This document shows, in pieces, positions 15,804 through 26,910 of a stretch of DNA of 64,000 nt. The notes under the pieces are model-generated. The model was not told the DNA's origin. It saw nothing but the letters and a program-made list of their open reading frames with translations, and did not search any database. How positions within the stretch are numbered: position 1 is the first letter of the stretch; each line of letters starts with the position of its first letter. Position numbers and translations under genes: made by a program. The stretch spans positions 3,201,501 through 3,265,500 of the forward strand of contig JAZARR010000172.1 in NCBI GenBank assembly GCA_037389465.1, in the 5' to 3' direction. Origin of the DNA: Baylisascaris procyonis (taxonomy: Eukaryota > Nematoda > Chromadorea > Rhabditida > Ascarididae).

Positions 15804-18099
15804 TCGTTACCTGAAAGTATATTGGAAATGCCACGATAAGGCAGCGGAAAGAGATATCTAAAAAGCACTGTCAGTATGAAAATCTTCCCACTTTTTTTCA
15901 CACATCCTTTATAATCTTCTTTTAAAGAAATTAAACACGAAGACGTACAAGCAATCTTTTCACATTGCCAATGGTGAGTAGATGATAGTTGAAATGTTAA
16001 AACCAGTCTATGAGCATCTACTCCTCTCCAAGTAACCTCTAAGTTATTGACTTCGATTCGACATTTGAAATCATTAACGCAACTGTCTCATAACATTGAT
16101 AAAACATTGATAACTGATGCCTTATGTAGGATATATAAATAAATGAAATAAATAAAATTATATTGAATATTAATATGGCCAAAATGATAAGAGTCAATTT
16201 TCAAAACACAATGTGCACATATCAAGCTTAAGCACGAATATTTCATCACATTAATTTCAGTGAATGGCAACGACCACAATTTGCATGGCGTGTATGTATG
16301 GGTGTTTATGTGGTAGTATTCATTTTATGTATACCAACATTATTGGTACATGATATAATCGAGTATACACAAGCCGAATGGTATCCTCCATCCGATTGTG
16401 AGCAATACTATCCGGCTAATTACACGGCTAAATTGTATACACTTCATGTAAGTACTTCTATGAGAAAAAATAAAGAAAACTTATATCTTTAGATGAAATT
16501 CGCTGCTTTTGGACATTTTGTTCGTCAAATTGACATTCCACTTTTGGCCATTCGTTATTTTATAAACATGTGTAATATATGGGAGATTCAATACTGTATC
16601 GTTTCGTTGCACTAGAATAGATCATCGTAGACTCATTTTGTTCTCCTCATCTTATCGATTGTGATTAACATATCTCACAATTTGATGGTATTTTTGCATT
16701 CGTGATAATATAAGCTATGATAAACAAATAGCGAACGATAGAAATAAACTAGCAATTGGTGATAATAACATGAGATCGTAATCGAAAAAAAAAAAAATTA
16801 TTTTCAGATCCCAGAATCTGCAACAGCGAATGGCTGCCGTTTTTTCAAATTAAATTTGTGGATGTCCGGTGTATTTTTTAAGGTGAATAGCGTTTATTCA
16901 AATTGCAAAAAAAAAAACAAAATTATATAATTGAAAACAACGTTTTAAATATTAATTTTTATTTAAACTTTCTTCAATTAATAATTCGTTTCTTTGAAAA
17001 TTATCTATTATCAAGTATTTGATAAGCTATATAAGTAGTTTTTTTCTACTAACATTGATGATCTAAATGATAAAAGTTCCATACTGTATAGAAGTGTTAT
17101 TACTGTAAATCCATACTGTAAATGCGATGTCGAAATTTTCTCAAATGAAATCTTAACCGTTTCATAGTATCGTTGAATTTGTCTCTTTTAGTTTTTTTTT
17201 TTGTTTTTTTTTAATTTATTGAAGCGATCTTCAAAATTTTCGATTATCGATCACAAGTGTCTATAGAATTTCGTTAATTTAATACCGTTATATTTTAAGG
17301 TTATTCCATGTGTACTTTTGTTCTTTTTATCGATTGGTCTTATGATGAAGTTGCATAACGCAAGTAGAAAGAGGAGAGCTCTACTTAAGAAGAACTCCGA
17401 CTCCAACAAAAAGTATACATTCGCTTTATTTATTCTTCTTTCTAGTTGTGTGTTAATTAAACGTTTGTATAAATAGATGAGCAAAAAAAAAAATTTCTAT
17501 TATAATTTAAATTTTTATATGCTGTCTATTTGATAATTACTGAAGTTAATATATTGCGCCTGTCTGTACGTTTGTATCCGTCAACCATTTACCGGCGTAA
17601 TGAACCGGTATTTAACCGGCCGAGTTGGTCCTAATTGTTCCACCAACCAAATTTGCATATTTAACATGATTCAATGATCGTTGACTTTATTGTTCGACCA
17701 GTAAACAAATTTGCTTAATGCAATTATTTACTCGTTTATTAATGGTGAACAATTGCTGTACTTTGCAATATTCACCTAAGGAATAACCATATTATCATAT
17801 CATTCTATTTCCATAGATCATTAATGTTTGTTACATTGATGTATTCCTTTTTTTTAGAGAGCTTTTCAATTTATTTATTGAAAATTTATTCATTCGAATG
17901 ATAATTTAATGTGATTTTTCATTGACGTTTCAAAGAAGTCATTAATATCAAAAGCGATCATGAGAGTCGAAGCAAGAAGCAATCAAATCGAATTCATTTA
18001 ATAGCAAGAAGAAATCGTTTCGCTCTTAAAAAGTTTTTTATATTTTCTGAAGTTCAGTCAATGAACTCAAGTTCTCGTCAGTAGTATAAACAGGTACGC

Positions 18100-18176
<77 letters not shown>

Positions 18177-21100
18177 CCGGTTCAATATATATTTGCTTGG
18201 TAATATTCAATCAAACGTTGTAATCAAAGAAGTTTCAAGTGATTCACTAATGCTGTGGGCAATTTTCAAGGCACACGCATGTATCGGATCGAACAACGGC
18301 AATGCTTATATGCATTCTTATCGTATTTCTTATCACAGAATTGCCTCAGGGCATATTGGCAATTTTAAATGCTATCTATACAACGCACGTTCATATGTAT
18401 ATATATTTTCACCTTGGCGATATTTTAGATTTACTTTCGTTGCTCAATTCTTCAATTAATTTTGTTCTCTATTGTGTTATGTCTTCGAGGTAAGCATTTC
18501 GGAAAGTTTCCACTGATTTTTAATTGAAGAAAAAATATTCTCAAAAAAAAGTTCGATAAATAATATTTTCTTGAACTGATTGAGATTATAAGTTGCTAAT
18601 TTTCTTTTCATTAGATAGCACTTCAAAAAATATGCTTTTTCATTTACCAGATTTTCTCTAACTCCATCATCGGTCAATCTGGCAGCAAGTGTCGTATAAC
18701 AAAACATTTCCGCATTGATCTTTGAGGATTTATGAGTTCACTCGGTCTGTATTATTGAGGTTGCAAAGTCTTGTCATGACAGCCGTTTTACATTCATTAC
18801 AACCAGCCGCATGAGCGCATTGAAAACTATCATTGTCTATTGAAATGTAAAAATTTTTTTATGCATCATTATAGTGAAAGTTTCACTGCTTTCTGCATTC
18901 GATTCTTTATGCAAAGCAAAAAGTTCGTATATTAGTTTAATGAAACCATATTTATTCGTATATTAGTTTAATGAAACGATATTTGTTTCAGCATCTTTTT
19001 TGACTAAATTAAATGAAATTTTCTCATAACTTCCGCTACCATTTTTCAGATATAGGAACACCTTCTGGACAGTCGTACTACCACCACAGATTTACAGGTT
19101 TCTTTATTTCCATAATATAGCTTATTCTATTCTAATTCAAACCGCAACTAATAATCATATCAAGTGAAAATCTTACCCGCAGGAAGCTAGCCGTTTAGGT
19201 CATATTTCCCGAAAGTTGAAAGTCGCTAGCTCGATTCTTCCATATGAAGAAATTTTTTTAACATACCTAAGCGTGGAATTTTTGAAATTTTGCATAACTT
19301 TCCCACATACCTCTAGTATTAAATAATTTGCTGATGCACTAACTTCCTTCGAAAAATGCAGAATAGAATTTAAGACGGCAAAAAAGAGACGAGACAGACG
19401 ACACGGAAAGATGACACGAATGGTAAATGAAAATTTTCAAGTGGGCACTAGAAATTCGTCTATCAAATGAAGTTAAAGTTTCAATCAAGATACGTTTTTT
19501 GTGCTGTCAGCAATACTTATGTTATATTTAAAAATTCTCTTTTAGAATTTTTCAAATATCATCCTCTTTTATATGTTACGTTTTTTTCCAAAAAAAATTA
19601 AAAAACTTGAAAAAAATTCTCAAAAATAAATTAAATTCGAAAACAAATAAAAACCACATATCGCCCATCAATCACACTTGACAGATGTACGATATGTGAT
19701 AGTAAAGTGTACAGTAAAACAGCAATGATCATACTTAATAAAACTTTTAGTGGGAATTAATAGAATGCATAATTACTTCATCGAATATAGAGCAGTAAAA
19801 TTTTGCACTCACTATCTTTTCCCGACCTCTATGAAAAATTTTTCTATTTATACGATACATCCCCAATAATATATGCTCATTCTAGCGCTCTTCGCATTTT
19901 TAATGCTTTATTTTATGGATTCAATAGTTTATGGATTTTTTAAATGGATTTCTTAATGTCATAGCGATATTTTAGCATAATTGATGCTCAAAAGTGTTGA
20001 CTATTGAACTAAATGTTACAAAGGTAGAGAAAATATTTGTAAAAATGTTTCACAGTAGATAAATAGATGATCCTATTGTCCAGAGTATAATCTCGCAAGG
20101 GAATAATCCAACAACGTTTAAGAATGTTTTCTTTTTCGTCTTTTTTTTTCCTTCTTCATCTATGACAATACTTCGGGGAGGGCGGTGAAAAAGTTGTTGT
20201 TTGATGCTGTGAATTGGCAATTTTCTTTTTTCTTCAAAAAAAGCCGTTGATGTATTGGGCAAATAAACAGCCGGGAAACTAAACAAAAGTAAAAACGAAC
20301 GGTGGACGGACAATTCTGTAGCGCCATTGCAGCGATCTTTCAGGTGAATGGGAGAGGGAGGGGATGGATGGGATAGAGACTGCAGACCAGGTGCGAATGT
20401 TCTCTAGGCACAAGAAGGGAGGCGAATGAGCATAATTCAAGGTGAAATCTTTTGGGACGGAGAAAATATTCACCTGATTCGATATCCTGGACGAAAAGAA
20501 ACGTATATGAGAGACCTGATTTAAAGAGAGAATCATCGAAAAATTCGGCTGAAATAGCGAGCAAATAGAATAGAGTACGAAAGAATACCGTATATGTCTT
20601 TGCAACATCATCAAAATACTATAAACATTTAGAAATGCAAAAAAAAATTTGCATATATTTTACAATAATCGGATTTTTGTTTCATTTTGTGAAAAATCGT
20701 CATGGCGTGATTAATCAAATATAAATATGTCATCATTCTTCGCACCTGTTACTTGCTGATAAGTTGTGAACTTATTACCTGTTGATAAGTTATCAGCCTA
20801 ATACCTGTTGATAAGTTGTCAGCCTATTTTATCAGTTGATAAGTTGTGAACTTATTACCTGTTGATAAGAAATATAACAAATATTACTTATTGCCAGTGA
20901 GATGAGTGAAATATAAAAACGTACATCATTCCGACTACTATGACGCTGTTCTCTATTTGTTTCTTTCGAATTTTTAACCTATTTCACGACTTTTTACTCA
21001 GTCGACGTTTTTGGATTTTTCATTTAGAATCACCTTCATTGTTATTCTTCTTTCCCATTATAGTGTCTTTATATCTTCTAATCAAAGGTTGTCGTTTTTT

Positions 21101-22373
21101 TGTCAATCTGTTTCGATAAGTATAAACGTAATATCAGTAATTAAGATAATTCTAAAAGAAGTTGAAATTTTCACACGTGATTATTTTTATGCAAATTTTT
21201 TTGAATTTTTATAAGTTGCTATTGTTATTCAGGTTTGCATAACTTATCACTAATATTATAGGAAAAAATTCTGTTAAATATAGCATTGTATGAGAGACGA
21301 AATGAATACACGGAAAATTATACCGCAGAAATGAAATTCTACGGAGTAAAATTCTACGAAATTTTATAGCCATATAAAAACTAATCACTGTTTTCATTTT
21401 TTTTTAATTTTCAAAAAAAAAAAAATTTTCACGCAGAAGGAAATTTATGATGAATCTCGACAAATATTATGAGTATAAAGCATAATTCCGCATCTATTTA
21501 TTGAAATTCTCGGTAAAAATATAGTGATCAAAAAAAAAAAAAATATTGCAGATACTTCTGTACAAAGAGGACACCACTTGAAATGATCTCATCTATGCCA
21601 GCTGCAACATTAAAACCACAAAATCGAGCATCGAAAATTCTAATGATTAATAATACAACACGAAAAAATTCAAGGTTAGAAAATTATACCACTATAATTA
21701 GATAAATCTCTCTATTAATAAAAATGGATAATTACATTATTTAAAATAATTTCGTCAAGGTTATTAATAATTACCATATATATATTGATACAAAAATTTT
21801 TGAAAATACTTTATAATAATAAAATTGCGTAAATTATTATATAAATACAAATAACAAACAATTACGTCAAACAAAATAATACAAAAAATTCAATATTATT
21901 GTAACTACGTAAATGATATCTCTATGAATGCACTTTCTAGGTGATTGTCCAGGTAACTCATTTCGTTCATAGTTTTAATTGTACTTCATTTTTGCATTTC
22001 TACACAATTCGAGGGCATAATCGTTGAATCGCTCATCCAATGGGAATGTTTATAGTGCTGAAGGCGATGGCGGTTACTTTTAAACCAACTGGACATACCA
22101 ACCGATCAATCGATAAACCAATGGGGATCTTTGTACCACAGAAAAGAATCATGATTATTTTTAAACCGGCTGAACATATCAACCGATAAACCAATAAATC
22201 AATGAGAATTTTTTCGATTGTTTCATTTCAGTAGTTTAAAAACCATAAAAATAAAAAAAAACGATATTTTAAGGAAGTCTGGATGTAATCACGAGGATTG
22301 TCGTGCTATAAATGAAGAATCCGATGATTATAGTATGCCACTATTCCCTGAAGCACATAGCGATCATCTCTAA
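11027..22373 (+). CDS. DMSR-type (myosuppressin-receptor-like) neuropeptide GPCR, N-terminus missing
   Basis: Class A GPCR expected at the neuronal plasma membrane, binding RFamide-type peptides. Exons 11027-11239, 15242-15385, 16261-16447, 16808-16882, 17300-17412, 18271-18489, 19050-19097, 21552-21674 and 22232-22373 all have AG/GT borders and matching phases, and give about 420 residues from the first visible codon. TM1-2 include NLVHVLVLTRPSMR. TM3 contains LHTTSLWLAVAMAFIRRMTL where most GPCRs have DRY. TM4 ends CIPTLLVH, TM5 follows NGCRFFKLNLWMSG, TM6 is LITELPQGILAILN, and TM7 has NSSINFVLY in place of NPxxY. These are the hallmarks of the nematode DMSR group. The tail is long and basic, then acidic, ending SDHL. 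The exon with the start Met and the extracellular N-terminus was not found: the first exon needs two bases from an upstream exon. Two further exons could form a different tail (see 19362 and 20408). Which DMSR paralogue it is cannot be decided by eye. Confidence 0.86.
15718..15802. repeat. (TA)n microsatellite
   Basis: About 85 bp of uninterrupted TA lies in the intron after the second visible receptor exon. It creates a spurious minus-strand open frame of alternating Tyr and Ile. Confidence 0.95.
18103..18174. repeat. (TA)n microsatellite
   Basis: About 72 bp of pure TA lies in the receptor intron upstream of the exon that encodes TM6 and TM7. Confidence 0.95.
18924..18985. repeat. Tandem duplication of about 31 bp
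   Basis: TTCGTATATTAGTTTAATGA followed by AAC(C/G)ATATTT occurs twice back to back with one substitution. It lies in the receptor intron just before the 19050 exon. Confidence 0.85.
19362..19422 (+). other. Candidate alternative receptor exon (basic tail)
   Basis: The acceptor AAATGCAG ends at 19361 and the donor GTAAAT starts at 19423. Read in the phase left by the 19050-19097 exon, it gives Arg then IEFKTAKKRRDRRHGKMTRM, a strongly basic juxtamembrane segment. It ends in phase 0, so it cannot join the 21552 exon (which needs two bases from upstream) but does fit the 20408 candidate. If not spliced out, it reads on to a stop (TGA) shortly after 19460. It is therefore either an alternative tail exon or a false exon. 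Confidence 0.4.
20408..20524 (+). other. Candidate alternative last exon of the receptor
   Basis: After the acceptor GTTCTCTAG (AG at 20406-20407), 38 codons stay open to TAA at 20522-20524, including GEIFWDGENIHLIRYPGRKE. It begins in phase 0, exactly the phase in which the 19362-19422 candidate ends. It lies in an island that is richer in G+C and purine than the flanking intron. The alternative is chance coding potential in a GC-rich patch. Confidence 0.3.
20744..20870. repeat. Minisatellite, period about 26 bp
   Basis: Four to five imperfect units share the core ACCTGTTGATAAGTT and alternate GTGAACTTATT with (A)GTCAGCCTA(A)T. Located in a receptor intron. Confidence 0.85.
22075..22210. 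repeat. Imperfect two-copy direct repeat
   Basis: Two diverged copies of a module of roughly 70-90 bp: TTTTAAACC(A/G)(A/G)CTG(G/A)ACATA, then ACCGAT plus CGATAAACCAAT or similar, then ATGGGGATC or ATGAGAATT. It lies immediately upstream of the last receptor exon, in the intron. Confidence 0.6.
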
Positions 22374-22469
22374 GCAACGCTGTATAAAAGTGTTGCACTA
22401 TCAATATTGCTCAATTTTTATGTGAAAAAGAATTTTTTTTTATCCGTGTGAATTGTCGTTTTTTTTTTC

Positions 22470-22475
22470 AATAAA
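22470..22475 (+). terminator. Poly(A) signal for the receptor gene
   Basis: AATAAA lies 97 bp after the receptor stop codon (22371-22373) and is preceded by a T-rich stretch, as expected for a 3' end signal. Confidence 0.5.
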
Positions 22476-25167
22476 ATTTTCTATTTCAAATAGTTTTTGT
22501 GAAAATTTCATCGCCAAGTTTTTTTTTTTTTTCTATAGCACGGTGTGATTAGTTATTATTTAAATAATAAATTATTTAAATATTTAAATATTTAATTTTT
22601 TATTTTTAATATTGCTAGTTACCTACAAAATAAAATCTAACTACTGAGGTTATTCATAAAGTTGTCGGTCATTTTTTGCATAACTTTATTCAGATGCTAA
22701 TTGATAATAACTAATATTCAGTTATTACGATGATGAGTTATGCTTTGAATTATCGACTAAATAAGAAAAATAATTTAAAAAATTTACAACACACATGCTA
22801 ATATTCTTGTAATATATTGGCTTAATAGAAATAGTATAGATATGAGTCGAAAAAATCTCTTTTAATTATTATATTGTCCTACTAGTGTATTTCAATATTG
22901 CATAATTTTATTCATTATTGCGCTAGAGATTACTAAGTACTCGATATTATTTTACTTAGTACTTCATTCTATTATAGTAGCTACTCGATGTTACTTTACT
23001 ACTAAATGCTCAAGATTATTTCACTTGATTAAGAGCGCTTAATATCACATACAATTCGAAAGAAATGTTTATTTTTCAATGAAAAATTTTTTATATTTTC
23101 AAAAATATGAATAATTTAACATTAATCTTTTTTTGGATTATTTTTTCGTAATCAGCACTTTCGGTGATTCACTTCCGACCCTAAAAATTCATTTTCATAG
23201 GACACATAAATAAACTCTTGTGATAATATGGTATAATATACAAGCTTCAAGATTTATATATTTTTTTGCTTAATTTCCTCTTTCCTTTTCCCTCGAATTT
23301 CTTGGAATTTTCTCTTCATTTCTTACTAAAAATCTGGCGAGTGCTCTTCCATTAAATATTTTAGGCATTATGCATTAACGAAGAGATTTATCATTATAAG
23401 TCGCCGTTGATAAGGTATATTGAGATAATTTTTGCTTTATATTCGAATTTCGTTTCTCACCGTTGTTTACTTCGAAATTTCCTCTTTATAGAACAATAAA
23501 ATTGAATATTAAAGATCCATTTAGTAATATAACCTTAAAAATTTGCATACTATAAGTGATATGGAGAAATCGAAACAATTCAAGTAGTTAAATTTCATGG
23601 TGTTGCTCTTGTGACAGTATGGAAAAACATTCGGAAAATTTGTCCGACAGTGAATCTTCAATATTCATCTGTTATTGAAATGTTGCAAATTACTTATTCG
23701 CTAGTAAAAAATAAGCTAAAAGCATTGTAGTACATTGCTGTATTATGTAAATGTCTCTTTTCGTTCGTCTTTCATTGCGTCGGCTATCACAAACATCTAT
23801 GCATGATGACAGCCAAAAGTAAATTCAACAATGATGTTTATTTATCATTTTTGTATGAAAAGTCACTTATAGAACAAACATAAACAGCAAAAGCGAACAA
23901 TGGCATCCGCATAACTCCTTGGAAGACCTCCGGAAATATTTTTCATTCGGAAAAAAACGGAAGAAAAACCATAAAAAACCGCCCATCGATATGTTTTCCT
24001 CTCTTGAACACGTCACTATTAAGCAAAAGAAATATGACACTTCATGTCAACTTTCAAAGCTATCGATATAGTTTTTTTTTTTTTTTAATCGACGATTTCT
24101 TCTCGAGCGATGAAATAAGTTTAGTAAAGTGCTAGAAACAATAGGAATATTTCCTTCAGAAGCTAAATAATGACTTATTTGGCTAGGATATTTCTTGTAT
24201 TATCCAGGATGTTCCTCGTATTGGTCAGGGTATTGCACGCCAAATAGTGGCTCATCATGACGATTATACAAAGACCCTCCAACATGTAAAGCTTATAACG
24301 AATCGAGAGCATAAATACTAAATGCACATTACGAAAAAATAATGGCGATAATATGACATGCTGATAGTTTGAAATTACAGAAGTGAGGCTATACGGCGCA
24401 TATGTCGTAACATATCGCATATTGCGCATCTATGCTAACAAATTCCATGCTAAGACAATAATGTAGCACAATGTTGACACCTGCCGAAGGGCCAGCTTAC
24501 CTATAAAATTTCTTAATAAATGGTTGAGAAGCACACCAGAACGACTGGCACGATAAGTGCTTTTGAAATTCACGCATTACGAAAAACGGCATCATGAACC
24601 TGTCAATAAGTACATACTGATCAGTGGTTGAACTGGCGACCGCTCATGGATAGAAAGAGTTTGTAGACATATGCGCATTCATTCACGCAAACACCAGATT
24701 TGTGACCAAATTTGTGATGAAATACATGGTAGACAGTCATATTATGCACTCATGTAGGACACGTATAAGATGCATCCCGAAGCAATATAGCTTCCTTCAG
24801 AGCGCAAGAAATCAATTTGAAATTCGGTATGTGGCATCCACTAATGGTAAAAATTACACTGGCCAGCGGTTTATTTCACACCAGCCGAATTTTCATAGCT
24901 CAAATTTCTTGGACAACTGGTTGGAACTACATATACATAAACATGCGCACATATGGCGACACACGGATAAGCATACACGCACATAGAGACACTAAAGATA
25001 AGCATTCAAGCATGCCGAACAGGTATATGTTTGCACATAGATATGCACGCTTGCATATGCAAATTTGCAAACCAAGAAAAAAATGAGGAAAATATAATGC
25101 ACAAATATTGTCAATAATACCACATTGATGAGAACTAAATAAATCGAAATCAACGAGTGAAATTCAC
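22476..25167. other. Intergenic, no gene seen
   Basis: The receptor gene ends to the left and the small secreted gene on the opposite strand ends to the right, so this is a convergent intergenic interval. From about 24430 to 25080 it is visibly richer in G+C and in CA/CG dinucleotides, with a CACACGCACATAGAGAC-like stretch near 24960-24990. The overlapping open frames there look neither conserved nor like an exon. It could be the relic of a transposable element. Confidence 0.45.
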
Positions 25168-26070
25168 TCAAATTAAACTTTTTATCGATTTCAGTGGCAT
25201 TTCTTGAATTTCACCATCATTGCCGTATAAACGATAAAGGATTTCAAGATCAGGGCAACAGATGCCATTCTCGGGTCGCCTTGCTTTGTCTTGATATTCA
25301 CATATGAAACCTTCAGGGCAACCGCTCTTACAACTGTAAACATAATTTGCAGCCAAAAGTGGACCCTTACCATCTTTGCAGTTCGGAATATTTCCACGTA
25401 GTATAATCTCCTCAGGAAGGAGACCTGAAAAAGAACTTCAACAATTCATGATCGCCATATAATAAAAGGTATTTTTGTACAAAATTTGGTCATTATAAAG
25501 AATATGGAGAAAAAAATTACGCTTAAATTTTACAATATCTATTCGATGAGGTAAGGAAATTTTGTAATGTTTTAAGTTTATTGCTATGATGAGCATTTTT
25601 TTTTTGAAACTTTAATTTTGTTTGTAGAAATTTCTCTTTCTAGAAGAGAAATTTACGTAGAAAATCCTTCTGATTATATATTATTTCTGAAAGAAGCAAA
25701 TAGTTTTTTTTTTTTAAATATGAATTCATATTATTAACGAATCGTAATTATTTTTGTTTTCTTTTATATGAATTTATACTCATTCGGCGTTAAAGAGAGT
25801 TGCAGAGATAAATTGATAACGATAAATTGGTGAACTGATAAAGATGAATTTTATAAAGACAAATTTTCATTAAAAAATTTTCTCATTGATTCTTCAATCC
25901 AAGTATTGAAAAATTCAATTCATCTCTTATACTATTTAGGAAATATTTTCGAAATTTAGTTTTTTTTTAAATAGAGAAAGAGGAATAAAGAAAGAAAGAA
26001 AGAAAGAGAAAATTTACTAACCAGCTAAAGTGTGAGTAATGCACAATGTAAATAAAACAGCAGATCTCAT
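25168..26070 (-). CDS. Small secreted cysteine-rich protein (lustrin-type Cys domain)
   Basis: Two exons on the minus strand, 26070-26022 and 25424-25168, join in phase (GCT G | GT CTC) to give 101 aa. Residues 1-16 (MRSAVLFTLCITHTLA) form a signal peptide. The mature part has six cysteines in the order C, C, C, C, CC, with CKSGCPEGFICEY and GICCP. This matches the single lustrin-type cysteine-rich repeats that are abundant in nematode secreted proteins, where disulfide pairs stabilise a small fold. An acidic and then basic tail follows, ending KSLI. No protease-inhibitor loop or enzyme motif is visible. It is probably extracellular: cuticle, matrix or body fluid. The intron (25425-26021) contains a GAAA microsatellite near 25990. 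A TATA box lies 76-84 bp upstream of the start. Confidence 0.78.
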
Positions 26071-26145
26071 AATACAAAATAGATGAGCTTTATCTCAACG
26101 TTATTAGAAAACAACGAATGACTTGTATTCTACTAATCAAATCAA

Positions 26146-26154
26146 CCTTTTATA
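26146..26154 (-). promoter_or_regulatory. TATA box of the secreted protein gene
   Basis: On the minus strand it reads TATAAAAGG, a textbook TATA element, 76-84 bp before the ATG at 26070. That leaves room for a 5' UTR of about 50 nt. Confidence 0.6.
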
Positions 26155-26865
26155 GATGTGAACAATAAACGAGATTACAAATCCGATGTCGATTTGTAGT
26201 TCCAACTATTTCTCGTCGTACCATTCATAAAACATTCTTTCTTTTGTTTCATCAATTAATTACCACACGACTGTCAATTGTACATCGTTGTTGTCTCTTA
26301 TTGTATCGGGTAATTAATTCGCTTTTTTTTTCACCACATATGCCCCTTTCTATGAAAAGAGAACATTTTAGAGTGAACGAAACAATAGCTTGACCGGTTC
26401 AAATTGAAGACGAAATGATGTTGCTCCTAATTGGATCACCAAATACCTACTTGCGAGTGGATTCTCATGTGGAACTTTCATTGCCTTAGGCGATAAGAAT
26501 ATTGCCAACTTTGATAGCGATAAAGTTTCACTATTGCAGTTTCTCATCAGAAAATGATTATCCAACAGGTTATACTTCATTCTTAGCAAACGTATAAATA
26601 TAAATATTTTCTATGCGATTGCATAGGGAATAAAATCTATATTGATGTTATATACTACTATGACAATTCGTTAACGATCATATTCTAAACGCTTGAGTAT
26701 TAAATTGAAATCTATTATTAATCATTATATCTCTTTATTCAACGTTTTAAGTAAAAAGAGGCATTCAATGATCAGTACATTCGAACTGCACATCCTTATC
26801 CGTTCAACAGAGGCTTATTATTCAGCAATTTTGGCGATTTCAATAAATGTTCCTGATAGATATAC

Positions 26866-26868
<3 letters not shown>

Positions 26869-26904
<36 letters not shown>
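26869..26904. repeat. (TA)n microsatellite
   Basis: About 36 bp of pure TA, followed by a decayed TATG/TATA tail. Confidence 0.9.

Positions 26905-26910
<6 letters not shown>

Noticed and set aside
15716..15901. Minus-strand open frame rich in Tyr-Ile repeats (also 26818-27027)
   Set aside because: Produced by the (TA)n microsatellite; no gene structure around it.
20050..20614. Three overlapping minus-strand open frames of 74-111 codons
   Set aside because: Overlapping frames in a purine-rich patch within a plus-strand receptor intron. No signal, domain or splice partner, and the plus strand has a better case.
24702..25086. Two overlapping plus-strand open frames of about 90 codons
   Set aside because: No recognisable domain, and His/Arg-rich low-complexity ends derived from CACA-type sequence.
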